Shown piece by piece: positions 52,801 to 59,863 of a stretch of DNA of 64,000 nt. Each line of letters begins with the position of its first letter. Position 1 is the stretch's first letter. The notes below the pieces were generated by a model. It made no database searches. It was not told the DNA's origin and saw nothing but the letters and a program-made list of their open reading frames with translations. Both the position numbers and the translations under genes were made by a program. The DNA comes from Phyllobacterium bourgognense (GTDB taxonomy: Bacteria > Pseudomonadota > Alphaproteobacteria > Rhizobiales > Rhizobiaceae), in NCBI RefSeq assembly GCF_003337575.1, contig NZ_QPJM01000001.1, forward strand, positions 434,001 to 498,000, written 5' to 3'.

Positions 52801-54173
52801 GCAAGGTAACAGCGAGAACAGACTATAATCCTGCAGGTCAGGTAACCTCGATTACTGCTGTTCATGCGGATGGATCGCAAACCGTAACGATGTACGACCC
52901 TGAAAATAAAAGCAATTTACAGAAAGCGGTTATTGAATATGACAAGTATGGTGATCCTGTATCGGAAATAGGGACACTCGATGATGGAACGCGCTATGAA
53001 AGTACGTATGACTTCCGGGGGGTAAAGACAGAGAAGGTTATATATCCCGATGGGACGGCATCGGAGAAAGAGTTTATGGGGGGGAAAATCTGGAAATACA
53101 CCGAACAAGATCTTGGTAATCATCAAGGATGGGCGCAAATCGAAGAAACATACTATTCTGATGGCAAGAAATGGTCAGAAGAACGCATCATGGACAATGG
53201 AGACATCTACCAATTTGGCTATGACATGAAAACTGGTGAAGCAACGTCGGCAAGCTGGACCCACAATGGAGTAAAGCGGTTTGGCGAACTGAACAAGAAA
53301 AAGAACAGTTTTGTTTTCAAGACTGGCGGCGGTGGGGGAGATGGCGGCGGGTTCTGGAGCCAGGTCTTTGACTTCGTTTCGAGCATAGTTCGGCCGTGGT
53401 CGTCATGGTCGAGCACGATTGGCGGTGACTCTTCAAGCAACCCCAAATCCCGTCCCCCTGTGTTTGATATCACAAAACATCTCGATGATTGCCCTTACTA
53501 TAATAATCCGCACCCCTCCAATCATACTGAAGACCCCGATGGGACCATTCATCTGAATACCATTGTTATTTATGGCAGTCATCCCGTCCTCCTCGACCTA
53601 AACAACGACAACACTCTCGATGTACGCCTGCTCGAGCGCATGGACCTTGCCGATATTTCCACCCCACGCTTCGATTGGAATTCCGATGGCACGCCAGACC
53701 GCACGGCTTGGGTTGGTCCTGATGATGGCTTGCTGGTGATCGATCTCGCCAAAGACGGTGCCGCCGGTCCTGACGGCAAGATCGACCAGGCCCGCGAAAT
53801 CGCTTTCGCGTTGTGGAAGACCGAAAAGGAAATCGACAGCGAGAACGTCACCGATCTCGAAGGCCTGCGTTATGCCTTCGATACCAATCACGACAACATG
53901 CTGGATCAGAACGATGCCCGATGGAATGAGTTCCGTGTCTGGCAGGATACCAACCAGAACGGCATCAGCGAGGATGGCGAGTTGATGACCATGAGCGATG
54001 CGGGCATCAAGCTGATCAATCTTCTCCCGGACCCGAAGGGCGCAAAGCAGTTTGCCGACGGCTCGGCGATCACCGGTACGACGACGGCGCTGATGACCGA
54101 TGGAACGACAATGCTTGTCGGCGATGTCAGCCTGCGGTTCCAGCCTTTCGGTCATTCGCATCATATGGTGTGA
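49851..54173 (+). CDS. Giant 1440-residue protein: NlpC/P60-like domain, ten 74-residue repeats, C-terminal EF-hand-like module
   Basis: Residues 1-190 contain His 31 (MLGHAAFIVIDENG) and Cys 156 (DRNCMKFVYDAANAAG), a permuted NlpC/P60 or LRAT-like pattern. Residues about 353-1070 hold ten tandem units of about 74 residues, each like DGTQTKTVFDPDNQQDWRE, EYDKNGKLISEKG, DDGTRYD and RTDYNPAGNVTS. They resemble YD/MORN-type repeats but are longer. A Gly-rich linker (TGGGGGDGGGF) follows near 1157. Residues about 1243-1390 have four Asp-rich loops (DLNNDNTLD, DWNSDGTPD, DTNHDNMLD, DTNQNGISEDGE) as in calcium-binding modules of RTX proteins. No signal peptide; export route unknown. Units 4-5 are duplicated as 6-7. 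Confidence 0.8.
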   Translation: MVKQIPIFIPVILPNYNVGSGGNLEAPMLGHAAFIVIDENGKATYQEFGRYDPKKVQGVVTNNQNEYTEGNIRQHAIVAKLEFDDAGNLTERSLTAALDEVFDTSGLYKNTDIGAAQITQFKMSKEQTTQINTWFGEQKKLINDGITHYSIFDRNCMKFVYDAANAAGLKISNAQNLTGLSIPSIGGANILEVAKKGYEYYAPNSWNKIQLTALSGPGSQTASFFIDRAWQATKAMAEWVGVDLAVDQKDFSIITNSITGLPTAIEFKNTLGRLLQRTSIEKDGTLKNVTFDDLSTKTREALLNPNGSLITVSTFNPAGLKTSEKQFNLDGSRNETSFDPVSGEATYKTLFKADGTATQTTYDIVNVKSWKEATAEYGKDGKLVSEKVINDNNTRIDRVFFPGTTKTNFSKEYDAAGKLTTETTYRVDGTQTRKLHDVENKGDWREATIDYDKNGNRILEKAVNDDGSRYDLIYDSNDVPKSKTVYNPAGKVTTVTTNNSDGTQTETVYDPDNKQSWREATVQYGRDGNPVSEKGINDDGSKYDATYQPGTSKVNSYVLTRGDGTQSKTVFDADNQQDWRDGTFEYDKNGKLISEQGTFDDGTTYDQKYDPLTGKMTARTDYNPTGNVTSIRSVKTDGSETKTVFDPENKEAWKEATIEYRKDGSLVSEKGLNDNGTRYDLTFDKDTGEVNRRFDYNQAGQKVSDTVFKIDGTQTKTVFDPDNQQDWREDTFEYDKNGKLISEKGTFDDGEKYDQKYDPLTGKMTSRTDYNPAGNVTSIRSVRADGAETKTVFDPDNKQTWKEATIEYRKDGSLISEKGLNDNGTRYDLTFDKDTGEVNRRQEYNQAGQTTSTTTFKVDGTQSRLFYDVGNKQGWREATVEFDKNGRLVSEKGVIDDGTRYDVKYDPNTNKMTARTDYNLGGQVSSATSVNADGSRTRTFYDPANAAGWKEVAVRYDKNGKAIWEKGTIDDGSRYDVAYDSTTGKVTARTDYNPAGQVTSITAVHADGSQTVTMYDPENKSNLQKAVIEYDKYGDPVSEIGTLDDGTRYESTYDFRGVKTEKVIYPDGTASEKEFMGGKIWKYTEQDLGNHQGWAQIEETYYSDGKKWSEERIMDNGDIYQFGYDMKTGEATSASWTHNGVKRFGELNKKKNSFVFKTGGGGGDGGGFWSQVFDFVSSIVRPWSSWSSTIGGDSSSNPKSRPPVFDITKHLDDCPYYNNPHPSNHTEDPDGTIHLNTIVIYGSHPVLLDLNNDNTLDVRLLERMDLADISTPRFDWNSDGTPDRTAWVGPDDGLLVIDLAKDGAAGPDGKIDQAREIAFALWKTEKEIDSENVTDLEGLRYAFDTNHDNMLDQNDARWNEFRVWQDTNQNGISEDGELMTMSDAGIKLINLLPDPKGAKQFADGSAITGTTTALMTDGTTMLVGDVSLRFQPFGHSHHMV
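51537..52424 (+). repeat. 444-bp direct duplication inside the giant gene
   Basis: Bases 51537-51980 and 51981-52424 are two copies of a two-unit block. Long identical runs such as ACCAGAAATATGATCCCTTG and ACTTCGATCAGGTCAGTCA appear at the same offset in both, giving a period of 148 residues. This marks recent intragenic expansion. Confidence 0.8.
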
Positions 54174-54299
54174 TCTCGCAAAGACGAGGGACGACAATTG
54201 CCGCCCCTTGCCAACCTGCTGCCAACATGCCGTTAAACCGACAATCAACAGTCGTTTTCCAGACTCAACCTTTGCCACAAGCTTGGCATTGTCGCGTGC

Positions 54300-55241
54300 A
54301 TGAGTATCTCCGCCGTGCCCCTGCCGCCCGTCACCGGGCCTGACCCAGCCAAGAGCTCTTCGGAGGCTATGATCGGCTGTCTGCTGGTGGCGGGTGCCGC
54401 GATCGCGTGGAGCACCGGCGGCGCTCTCACGCGCTTCGTCGAAGCCAATGACAACTGGACGATCGTCTTCTGGCGCTCGGTCTTCGCCGCGCTGTTTCTC
54501 CTCTGCTTCATGCTGGTGCGCGACGGGCCGCGCGGCACATGGCGGCTGTTTCAGCATATGGGACTGGCCGGCCTCGGCGTCGCCATTTGCTTCGCCATCG
54601 CCTCATCCTGCTTCATCATCGCGCTGTCCTATACGACGGTCGCCAATGTGCTCCTGCTGCAGGCGGGTGTTCCGCTCTTTGCGGCTTTGATCTCGTGGAT
54701 ATTGTTCCGCGAGCGCATCAGTTCCGCCACATGGATCGCCATTGCCGTGGTCATTGCCGGCGTTGCCATCATGGTGTCGGATTCACTTGACGGGGAGGTT
54801 TCGCCCATCGGCGATATGCTGGCGCTGTTGATTGCCATCTCGTTCGCCATCGCCACCGTCATAACCCGCCGCAAGGCGCATCTGCGCATGACGCCGGCGG
54901 TTTTTCTCGGCGTGGTCATTGCCGCCTGCGTGGCCTCGACGATGGCCGGCCAGTTCAGCACGAGCGTGCGCGATTTCGGCCTGCTCTTTGCACTCGGCGC
55001 GGTCAATCTCGGCCTCGGCCTCGCGTTCTTCGTCAGCGGCGCGCGGCTCATTCCCTCGGCGCTGGCCGCGCTGATCAGCACGCTCGAACCTGTGCTCGGC
55101 CCGGTCTGGGTCTGGCTCCTGCACAACGAGGTCCCGGCTCCGCGCACGATCATCGGCGGCGCCATCATTCTCGCCGCACTGCTCATGCATCTCGGCTGGG
55201 AATATCGGCGTCAAAAACGCGTGGCGGCGGTCGTCCGCTAG
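54300..55241 (+). CDS. EamA/DMT-superfamily transporter
   Basis: 313 residues with ten hydrophobic helices in two EamA halves: GCLLVAGAAIAWSTGGALTR and WRSVFAALFLLCFMLV in the first, GVVIAACVASTMAG, GAVNLGLGLAFFVSGARL and ISTLEPVLGPVWVWLLHNE in the second. The PxxGPVWxxL-like end of helix 9 is typical of the family. It exports or imports a metabolite; substrate unknown. It lies 127 bases after the giant gene, and a stable inverted repeat follows its stop. Confidence 0.9.
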   Translation: MSISAVPLPPVTGPDPAKSSSEAMIGCLLVAGAAIAWSTGGALTRFVEANDNWTIVFWRSVFAALFLLCFMLVRDGPRGTWRLFQHMGLAGLGVAICFAIASSCFIIALSYTTVANVLLLQAGVPLFAALISWILFRERISSATWIAIAVVIAGVAIMVSDSLDGEVSPIGDMLALLIAISFAIATVITRRKAHLRMTPAVFLGVVIAACVASTMAGQFSTSVRDFGLLFALGAVNLGLGLAFFVSGARLIPSALAALISTLEPVLGPVWVWLLHNEVPAPRTIIGGAIILAALLMHLGWEYRRQKRVAAVVR

Positions 55242-55273
55242 TCGCAATTCTCCACACGACAACTGCGCTGCAT

Positions 55274-55307
55274 CATTGAAAATTTCGCACTTGCGCAATT
55301 TTCAATG
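55274..55307. promoter_or_regulatory. Perfect inverted repeat after the EamA gene
   Basis: CATTGAAAATT (55274-55284) and AATTTTCAATG (55297-55307) are exact 11-bp arms with GCAC/TGCGC-rich centre. There is no T run, so it may be an operator upstream of potF as well as a transcript end. Confidence 0.5.
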
Positions 55308-55420
55308 AAAGTGTTGCCTGAAGCCAGTTGACGAAGCCTTCGCAATCTAAAAAGGTGGAGGCCAATCACGGGAACCCCGGCACAATTCAAAGGATTAGTG
55401 CCAGCATCATGGAGAACTAA

Positions 55421-56509
55421 ATGGGTATCAAAACCGCTCTGTTGACGGCCACTCTCGCGCTCGGCCTTGCAAGCTCGGCCTTCGCGCAGGAACGCGTCGT
55501 CAATGTCTATAACTGGTCTGATTATATCGACCCGACGACTTTGGAGGATTTCACCAAGGAAACCGGCATCAAAGTCGTCTATGACACCTTTGATTCCAAC
55601 GAGATTCTCGAGACCAAGCTTCTCGCAGGCGGTACTGGCTACGATGTCGTGGTTCCAACGGCCTCTTTCCTTCAGCGCCAGATTGCGGCTGGTGTTTTTC
55701 AGAAGTTAGATAAATCCAAATTGCCCAATCTCTCCAATATGTGGGATGTCATCAGCCAGCGTATCGAGAAATACGATCCCGGCAATGAATATTCCGTCGA
55801 TTGGATGTGGGGCACAACTGGGCTGGGCTACAATGTCGACAAGGCCAAGACGATCCTTGGTACAGACGAGCCGCCAACATGGGATGCGTTGTTCAAGCCA
55901 GAAATTGCTGCGAAGTTCAAGGATTGCGGCATCTATGTTCTCGATTCTGCAACCGATGTCATGCCGTCGGTGCTGGCCTATCTCGGACTTGATCCAGATA
56001 GCAAAAATCCCGACGATCTGGCCAAAGCCGGTGCACTGCTCGAAACGGTTCGCCCATATATCCGCAAGTTCCATTCGTCCGAATATATCAATGCGCTGGC
56101 GAATGGCGATATCTGCCTTGCGCTCGGCTATTCCGGAGATGTCTTCCAGGCGCGTGACCGAGCCGCCGAAGCAAAGGCGGGTGTGAACGTCGGCTATTCC
56201 ATTCCGGGAGCCGCCCAGATGTGGTTCGACGTGCTTGCTATCCCCGCTGATGCGCCGCATGTGGCAGAGGCGCATGAACTCATCAACTACTTGATGAGGC
56301 CGGATGTCGCCGCCAAGGCGTCCAACGTTGTGTTCTATGCCAACGGCAACAAGGCTTCGCAATCAGCCATCGCCAAGGAAATCCTGGACGATCCGGCTAT
56401 CTATCCAACGCCCGAGGTGCTGGCAAAGCTCTTCACGGTCACACCCTATGACACCAAAACCCAACGCGTTGTGACGCGCTTGTGGACGAAAGTGGTCACA
56501 GGCCAATAA
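55421..56509 (+). CDS. potF: Putrescine/polyamine ABC transporter, periplasmic binding protein
   Basis: 362 residues with a Sec signal (TALLTATLALGLASSAFAQE). Mature motifs match PotF/SpuD: VVNVYNWSDYIDPTTLEDFT, KVVYDTFDSNEILETKLLAG, YDVVVPTASFLQRQI, and SVDWMWGTTGLGYNVDKA. PotD/PotF bind polyamines in the periplasm and hand them to the permease. First gene of potFGHI. A strong hairpin with a T run follows its stop, which would give more binding protein than transporter. The specificity (putrescine, spermidine) is inferred. Confidence 0.92.
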   Translation: MGIKTALLTATLALGLASSAFAQERVVNVYNWSDYIDPTTLEDFTKETGIKVVYDTFDSNEILETKLLAGGTGYDVVVPTASFLQRQIAAGVFQKLDKSKLPNLSNMWDVISQRIEKYDPGNEYSVDWMWGTTGLGYNVDKAKTILGTDEPPTWDALFKPEIAAKFKDCGIYVLDSATDVMPSVLAYLGLDPDSKNPDDLAKAGALLETVRPYIRKFHSSEYINALANGDICLALGYSGDVFQARDRAAEAKAGVNVGYSIPGAAQMWFDVLAIPADAPHVAEAHELINYLMRPDVAAKASNVVFYANGNKASQSAIAKEILDDPAIYPTPEVLAKLFTVTPYDTKTQRVVTRLWTKVVTGQ

Positions 56510-56514
56510 TCCAC

Positions 56515-56547
56515 AAAAGACCCCGGCAGGCAATGCCGGGGTCTTTT
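56515..56547 (+). terminator. Strong hairpin between potF and potG, partial terminator
   Basis: AAAAGACCCCGGCA and TGCCGGGGTCTTTT form a perfect 14-bp stem with loop GGCAA. It lies 5 bases after the potF stop and would lower downstream gene expression and stabilise the potF message. Confidence 0.85.
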
Positions 56548-56579
56548 GAAATCAAGAACAGAAAAGACCGGGGCAAATC

Positions 56580-57728
56580 ATGAAATCATTGGGAAGCTTT
56601 CGCCGCACATTCGCACCTTGGAACGATCCGCAGGCGAAGCCCTTTATCGCGATCGAAAATGTCACCAAGAAGTTCGGTGATTTCGCGGCAGTCAATGATT
56701 TGTCCCTCAACATCTATAATCGCGAATTCTTTGCGCTGCTGGGTGCTTCCGGCTGCGGCAAGTCGACTCTCCTGCGCATGCTTGCCGGCTTCGAAGAGCC
56801 GACCGCCGGGCGCATTCTCATCGATGGTCAGGATATGCGCGGCATTCCGCCCTATAAGCGCCCGGTCAACATGATGTTCCAGTCCTACGCCCTTTTTCCG
56901 CACATGACGGTCGAAGGCAATATCGCTTTCGGTCTGAAACAGGAGGGTATGGCCAAGGGCGATATCGAGGCGCGTGTCGCCGAAATGCTCAAGCTTGTGA
57001 AGCTCGAGCAGTTCGCCAAGCGCAAGCCGCACCAGCTCTCCGGCGGTCAGCGCCAGCGCGTCGCGCTTGCGCGTTGCGTTGCAAAGCGTCCGAAGGTTTT
57101 GCTGCTCGACGAGCCCCTCGGTGCGCTCGACAAGAAACTGCGCGAGGAAACCCAGTTTGAACTCATGGACCTGCAGATGAAGCTCGGCCTGACATTCGTT
57201 GTGGTTACCCACGACCAGGAAGAGGCGATGACCATGGCCGACCGGATCGCTGTCATGGACAAGGGCAAGGTCATGCAGGTGGCAACGCCGGCGGAAGTCT
57301 ATGAAGCTCCAAACTCGAAGTTCGTCGCCGATTTCATCGGCAATGTGAATATGTTCGAAGGCACCGCCGCTGCAGTCGCCAATGGCAAGATCGACATCGC
57401 TGTCGCTCCTGAAAACCTGACGATCCGCACCGATGCAGCTTCGAGAAATTGCGCTGTCGGCCAGCCGGTCGGCTTTGCCATAAGACCGGAGAAAATTCGG
57501 GTCAGCCGCAAGCAGCCCGCCGATCCGTCCGTCAACTCCGCGCACGGGGAGCTTTATGACATCGCCTACTTCGGCGACATGACGGTTTTCCATGTGAAAC
57601 TTGAGAGCGGCCGGATCATCAAGGCGGCGAGCCTCAACGCGGTGCGCACGGTTGAAGACCCGCTGGGCTATGACGATACGGTCTGGGTCAACTTCGATAC
57701 CGACGCCGGTATCGTGTTGACCGCGTGA
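56580..57728 (+). CDS. potG: Polyamine ABC transporter ATP-binding protein
   Basis: 382 residues. Walker A GASGCGKSTLLRML, Q-loop MFQSYALFPHMTVEGN, signature LSGGQRQRVALARC, Walker B VLLLDEPLGALDKKL and the switch His in VTHDQEEAMTMADRIAVMD are complete. A C-terminal TOBE-like domain follows (FAIRPEKIRV). The N-terminal PWNDPQAKPFIAIENVTKKF extension fits PotG. It powers import with PotH and PotI, whose genes follow at 12 and 1 bases distance. Confidence 0.96.
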   Translation: MKSLGSFRRTFAPWNDPQAKPFIAIENVTKKFGDFAAVNDLSLNIYNREFFALLGASGCGKSTLLRMLAGFEEPTAGRILIDGQDMRGIPPYKRPVNMMFQSYALFPHMTVEGNIAFGLKQEGMAKGDIEARVAEMLKLVKLEQFAKRKPHQLSGGQRQRVALARCVAKRPKVLLLDEPLGALDKKLREETQFELMDLQMKLGLTFVVVTHDQEEAMTMADRIAVMDKGKVMQVATPAEVYEAPNSKFVADFIGNVNMFEGTAAAVANGKIDIAVAPENLTIRTDAASRNCAVGQPVGFAIRPEKIRVSRKQPADPSVNSAHGELYDIAYFGDMTVFHVKLESGRIIKAASLNAVRTVEDPLGYDDTVWVNFDTDAGIVLTA

Positions 57729-57740
57729 GGGGGCGATGTC

Positions 57741-58652
57741 ATGCAGAAATTGATATCGTCCGTTGCTGGTCGGCTGGTCATAGCCGTTCCTTATCTGTGG
57801 CTACTGATCTTCTTTCTCATTCCCTTCGTCATCGTATTCAAGATTTCACTGTCTGAAGTCGCCATGGCGATTCCGCCCTATACGCCTGCGTTCAATCTCT
57901 CGGCGGGTTGGCAAGGGCTCAGGGAGAGCTTCGCTCAGTTGTCGTGGGACAACTATATTTGGCTCGTGGAGGATCCGCTTTATTACAAAGCCTATCTTTC
58001 CAGTTTGCTCATCGCCGCGGTTTCGACCGTTCTGACGCTTATCATCGGCTATCCTATTGCATACGGCATGGCGCGCGCGCCCGCGACGGTGCGGCCGACA
58101 CTGCTGATGATGGTCATCCTGCCGTTCTGGACCAGCTTCCTGATCCGCGTCTATGCGTGGATAGGCATCTTGAAGCCCGAGGGCCTGCTAAACCAATTCC
58201 TGATGTGGGCGCATGTGATCGACACGCCGCTCAACATCCTCAACACCAATACAGCCGTCTTCATCGGTATCGTCTATTCTTACCTGCCATTTCTGGTTCT
58301 GCCGATTTATTCGGCGCTGGAAAAGATGGACTACTCGCTGGTCGAAGCAGCTGAAGATCTTGGCTGTCCGCCCATACTCGCCTTCTGGAAAATCACCTTT
58401 CGCCTGTCGATGCCGGGCGTCATAGCCGGGTGTTTCCTGGTTTTCATTCCTGCAGTCGGGGAATTCGTCATTCCTGACCTCCTCGGCGGATCGCAGACCC
58501 TGATGATTGGCAAGACACTGTGGAACGAGTTCTTCTCCAACCGCGACTGGCCGGTTTCCTCCGCCGTCGCTGTGATTCTTCTGCTGTTGCTGGTCGTGCC
58601 GATCGTTCTGTTCCAACGTGCGGAAGCGCGGGCGCAGGAAAGCGAGAAATAA
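57741..58652 (+). CDS. potH: Polyamine ABC transporter permease PotH
   Basis: 303 residues, six transmembrane helices. The EAA loop of binding-protein-dependent permeases is visible in LVEAAEDLGCPPILAFWKIT followed by LPIYSALEKMD-type context; FWTSFLIRVYAWIGILKPEG and VGEFVIPDLLGGSQTLMIG are typical of PotB/PotH. It pairs with PotI to form the channel. It starts 12 bases after potG. Confidence 0.95.
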   Translation: MQKLISSVAGRLVIAVPYLWLLIFFLIPFVIVFKISLSEVAMAIPPYTPAFNLSAGWQGLRESFAQLSWDNYIWLVEDPLYYKAYLSSLLIAAVSTVLTLIIGYPIAYGMARAPATVRPTLLMMVILPFWTSFLIRVYAWIGILKPEGLLNQFLMWAHVIDTPLNILNTNTAVFIGIVYSYLPFLVLPIYSALEKMDYSLVEAAEDLGCPPILAFWKITFRLSMPGVIAGCFLVFIPAVGEFVIPDLLGGSQTLMIGKTLWNEFFSNRDWPVSSAVAVILLLLLVVPIVLFQRAEARAQESEK

Positions 58653-58653
58653 G

Positions 58654-59472
58654 ATGAACACCACCTGGTCCCGCTTCAACATTGCCTCTCTGGTGTTCGG
58701 TTTTGCCTTCCTTTATTTGCCGATCGTCCTTCTGGTCGTCTTTTCGTTCAACGAATCCCGGCTCGTCACCGTGTGGGCAGGGTTCTCGACCAAATGGTAC
58801 GTGTCCCTGTTTCACAACCAGAGCTTCATCGATGCGGCTTGGGTGACGATCCGCGTCGGGCTCGTCTCGGCCACGGTTGCGACAATTCTTGGAACACTCG
58901 GTGCCTTGGCTATGACCCGCTATACGCGCTTTCGCGGGCGCTTGCTGTTTTCAGCAATGATCTACGCGCCGCTGGTCATGCCGGAGGTCATCACGGGATT
59001 GTCGATGCTGCTGCTGTTCGTTGCCATCGGCTTCGACCGCGGCCTGTGGACCATGACCCTCGCACATATCACCTTCTCCATGTGCTTTGTCGCCGTCGTC
59101 GTGCAGTCGCGATTGGTGACATTTGACCGCTCGCTGGAAGAAGCGGCGATGGACTTGGGGGCAACGCCGGTGACGACGTTCTTCAAGGTGACGCTGCCGG
59201 TGATTCTGCCGGCAGTGGTCTCGGGCTGGATGCTTGCCTTCACCCTTTCGCTGGACGATCTGGTTATTTCCAGTTTCACCTCTGGCCCCGGCGCAACGAC
59301 CCTCCCGATGCGCATTTACTCGCAGGTCCGGCTTGGCGTGACACCGGAAATCAACGCAGCCTGTACCATCCTGATTGCCATCGTCGCAGTCGGAGTGATC
59401 ATCGCGTCGATTGCCAACAAGCGCCGCGAGGTTCAGAAGGCTCGCGACGAACAGGCCGCTGCACGGAACTGA
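58654..59472 (+). CDS. potI: Polyamine ABC transporter permease PotI
   Basis: 272 residues, six transmembrane helices. YLPIVLLVVFSFNESRLVTVWAG at the start, YAPLVMPEVITGLSMLLLF, the EAA loop SLEEAAMDLGATPVTTFFKV and SLDDLVISSFTSGPGATTLP are the PotC/PotI signature. ATG 58654 lies one base after the potH stop (TAAG ATG), so the genes are coupled; the frame from 58618 begins inside potH. The last gene of the transporter operon. Confidence 0.95.
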   Translation: MNTTWSRFNIASLVFGFAFLYLPIVLLVVFSFNESRLVTVWAGFSTKWYVSLFHNQSFIDAAWVTIRVGLVSATVATILGTLGALAMTRYTRFRGRLLFSAMIYAPLVMPEVITGLSMLLLFVAIGFDRGLWTMTLAHITFSMCFVAVVVQSRLVTFDRSLEEAAMDLGATPVTTFFKVTLPVILPAVVSGWMLAFTLSLDDLVISSFTSGPGATTLPMRIYSQVRLGVTPEINAACTILIAIVAVGVIIASIANKRREVQKARDEQAAARN

Positions 59473-59527
59473 CAACCCCGGACAACCTCAGAGCCTGAGA
59501 TAACAGGTCGAATGCAACTCTACGTTC

Positions 59528-59760
59528 GTTGTTGCCCACATCAAACCAAGCAATAGATGAGAAATGGCGCTAACGCGCTAACAGTTTGATGGCGAAGCAA
59601 CAACACCGGACCAGCGGTGTATCGAGGAAGACAGGCTCCCCCGACTGCGGCAACAGCCTTGCCTCAAACTTGGAGGTGAAACTATGCGGCATCTACCGTT
59701 TAGTCTAACCCTTATCGTCAAGAAAACCCGGACGACCTGGTCAGTGACCGTCCGGGTTCA
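59528..59760 (+). ncRNA. Candidate structured RNA with intrinsic terminator, downstream of potI
   Basis: GTTGTTGC...CATCAAAC (59528-59546) pairs with GTTTGATG...GCAACAAC (59584-59604), closing a loop that holds GGCGC-TAA-CGCGC. Then ACACC/GGTGT forms a small hairpin. At the end AACCCGGACG and CGTCCGGGTT (59725-59758), with GGTCA/TGACC inside, form a strong hairpin before CATGTCTTT. No known RNA family is recognised. Boundaries are approximate; it could be a potI 3' UTR, an sRNA, or the leader of the 29-codon ORF. Confidence 0.45.
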
Positions 59761-59773
59761 TGTCTTTAGATAA
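59684..59773 (+). CDS. Possible 29-residue peptide overlapping the terminator
   Basis: The frame reads MRHLPFSLTLIVKKTRTTWS then VTVRVHVFR and stops at 59771-59773. TTGGAGGTGAA lies 4 bases before the ATG, a strong ribosome-binding site. The peptide is basic and has an alternating beta-like pattern. Its codons run through the hairpin at 59725-59758, so translation would affect termination. It could be a leader peptide or chance. Confidence 0.4.
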   Translation: MRHLPFSLTLIVKKTRTTWSVTVRVHVFR

Positions 59774-59863
59774 GGAACGGAGGGTGAGCGAAAGCTCATC
59801 CTCTGCTCCAAGACTATAGCATCTTCTCGCGGGTTTCCAAGAGCGGTCACTGACGACTTTCGT
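59774..59863. other. Short intergenic stretch with GAAA-loop hairpin
   Basis: GAGGGTGAGC-GAAA-GCTCATCCTC is a stable 10-bp hairpin with a tetraloop at about 59781-59804, between the convergent RNA candidate and the AsmA-family gene. It may terminate the minus-strand transcript. Confidence 0.4.

Noticed and set aside
53598-54557. 319-codon minus-strand frame opposite the end of the giant gene and the EamA gene
   Set aside because: It is antisense to two well-supported genes, has no ribosome-binding site and has an implausible His/Arg/Gln-rich composition.
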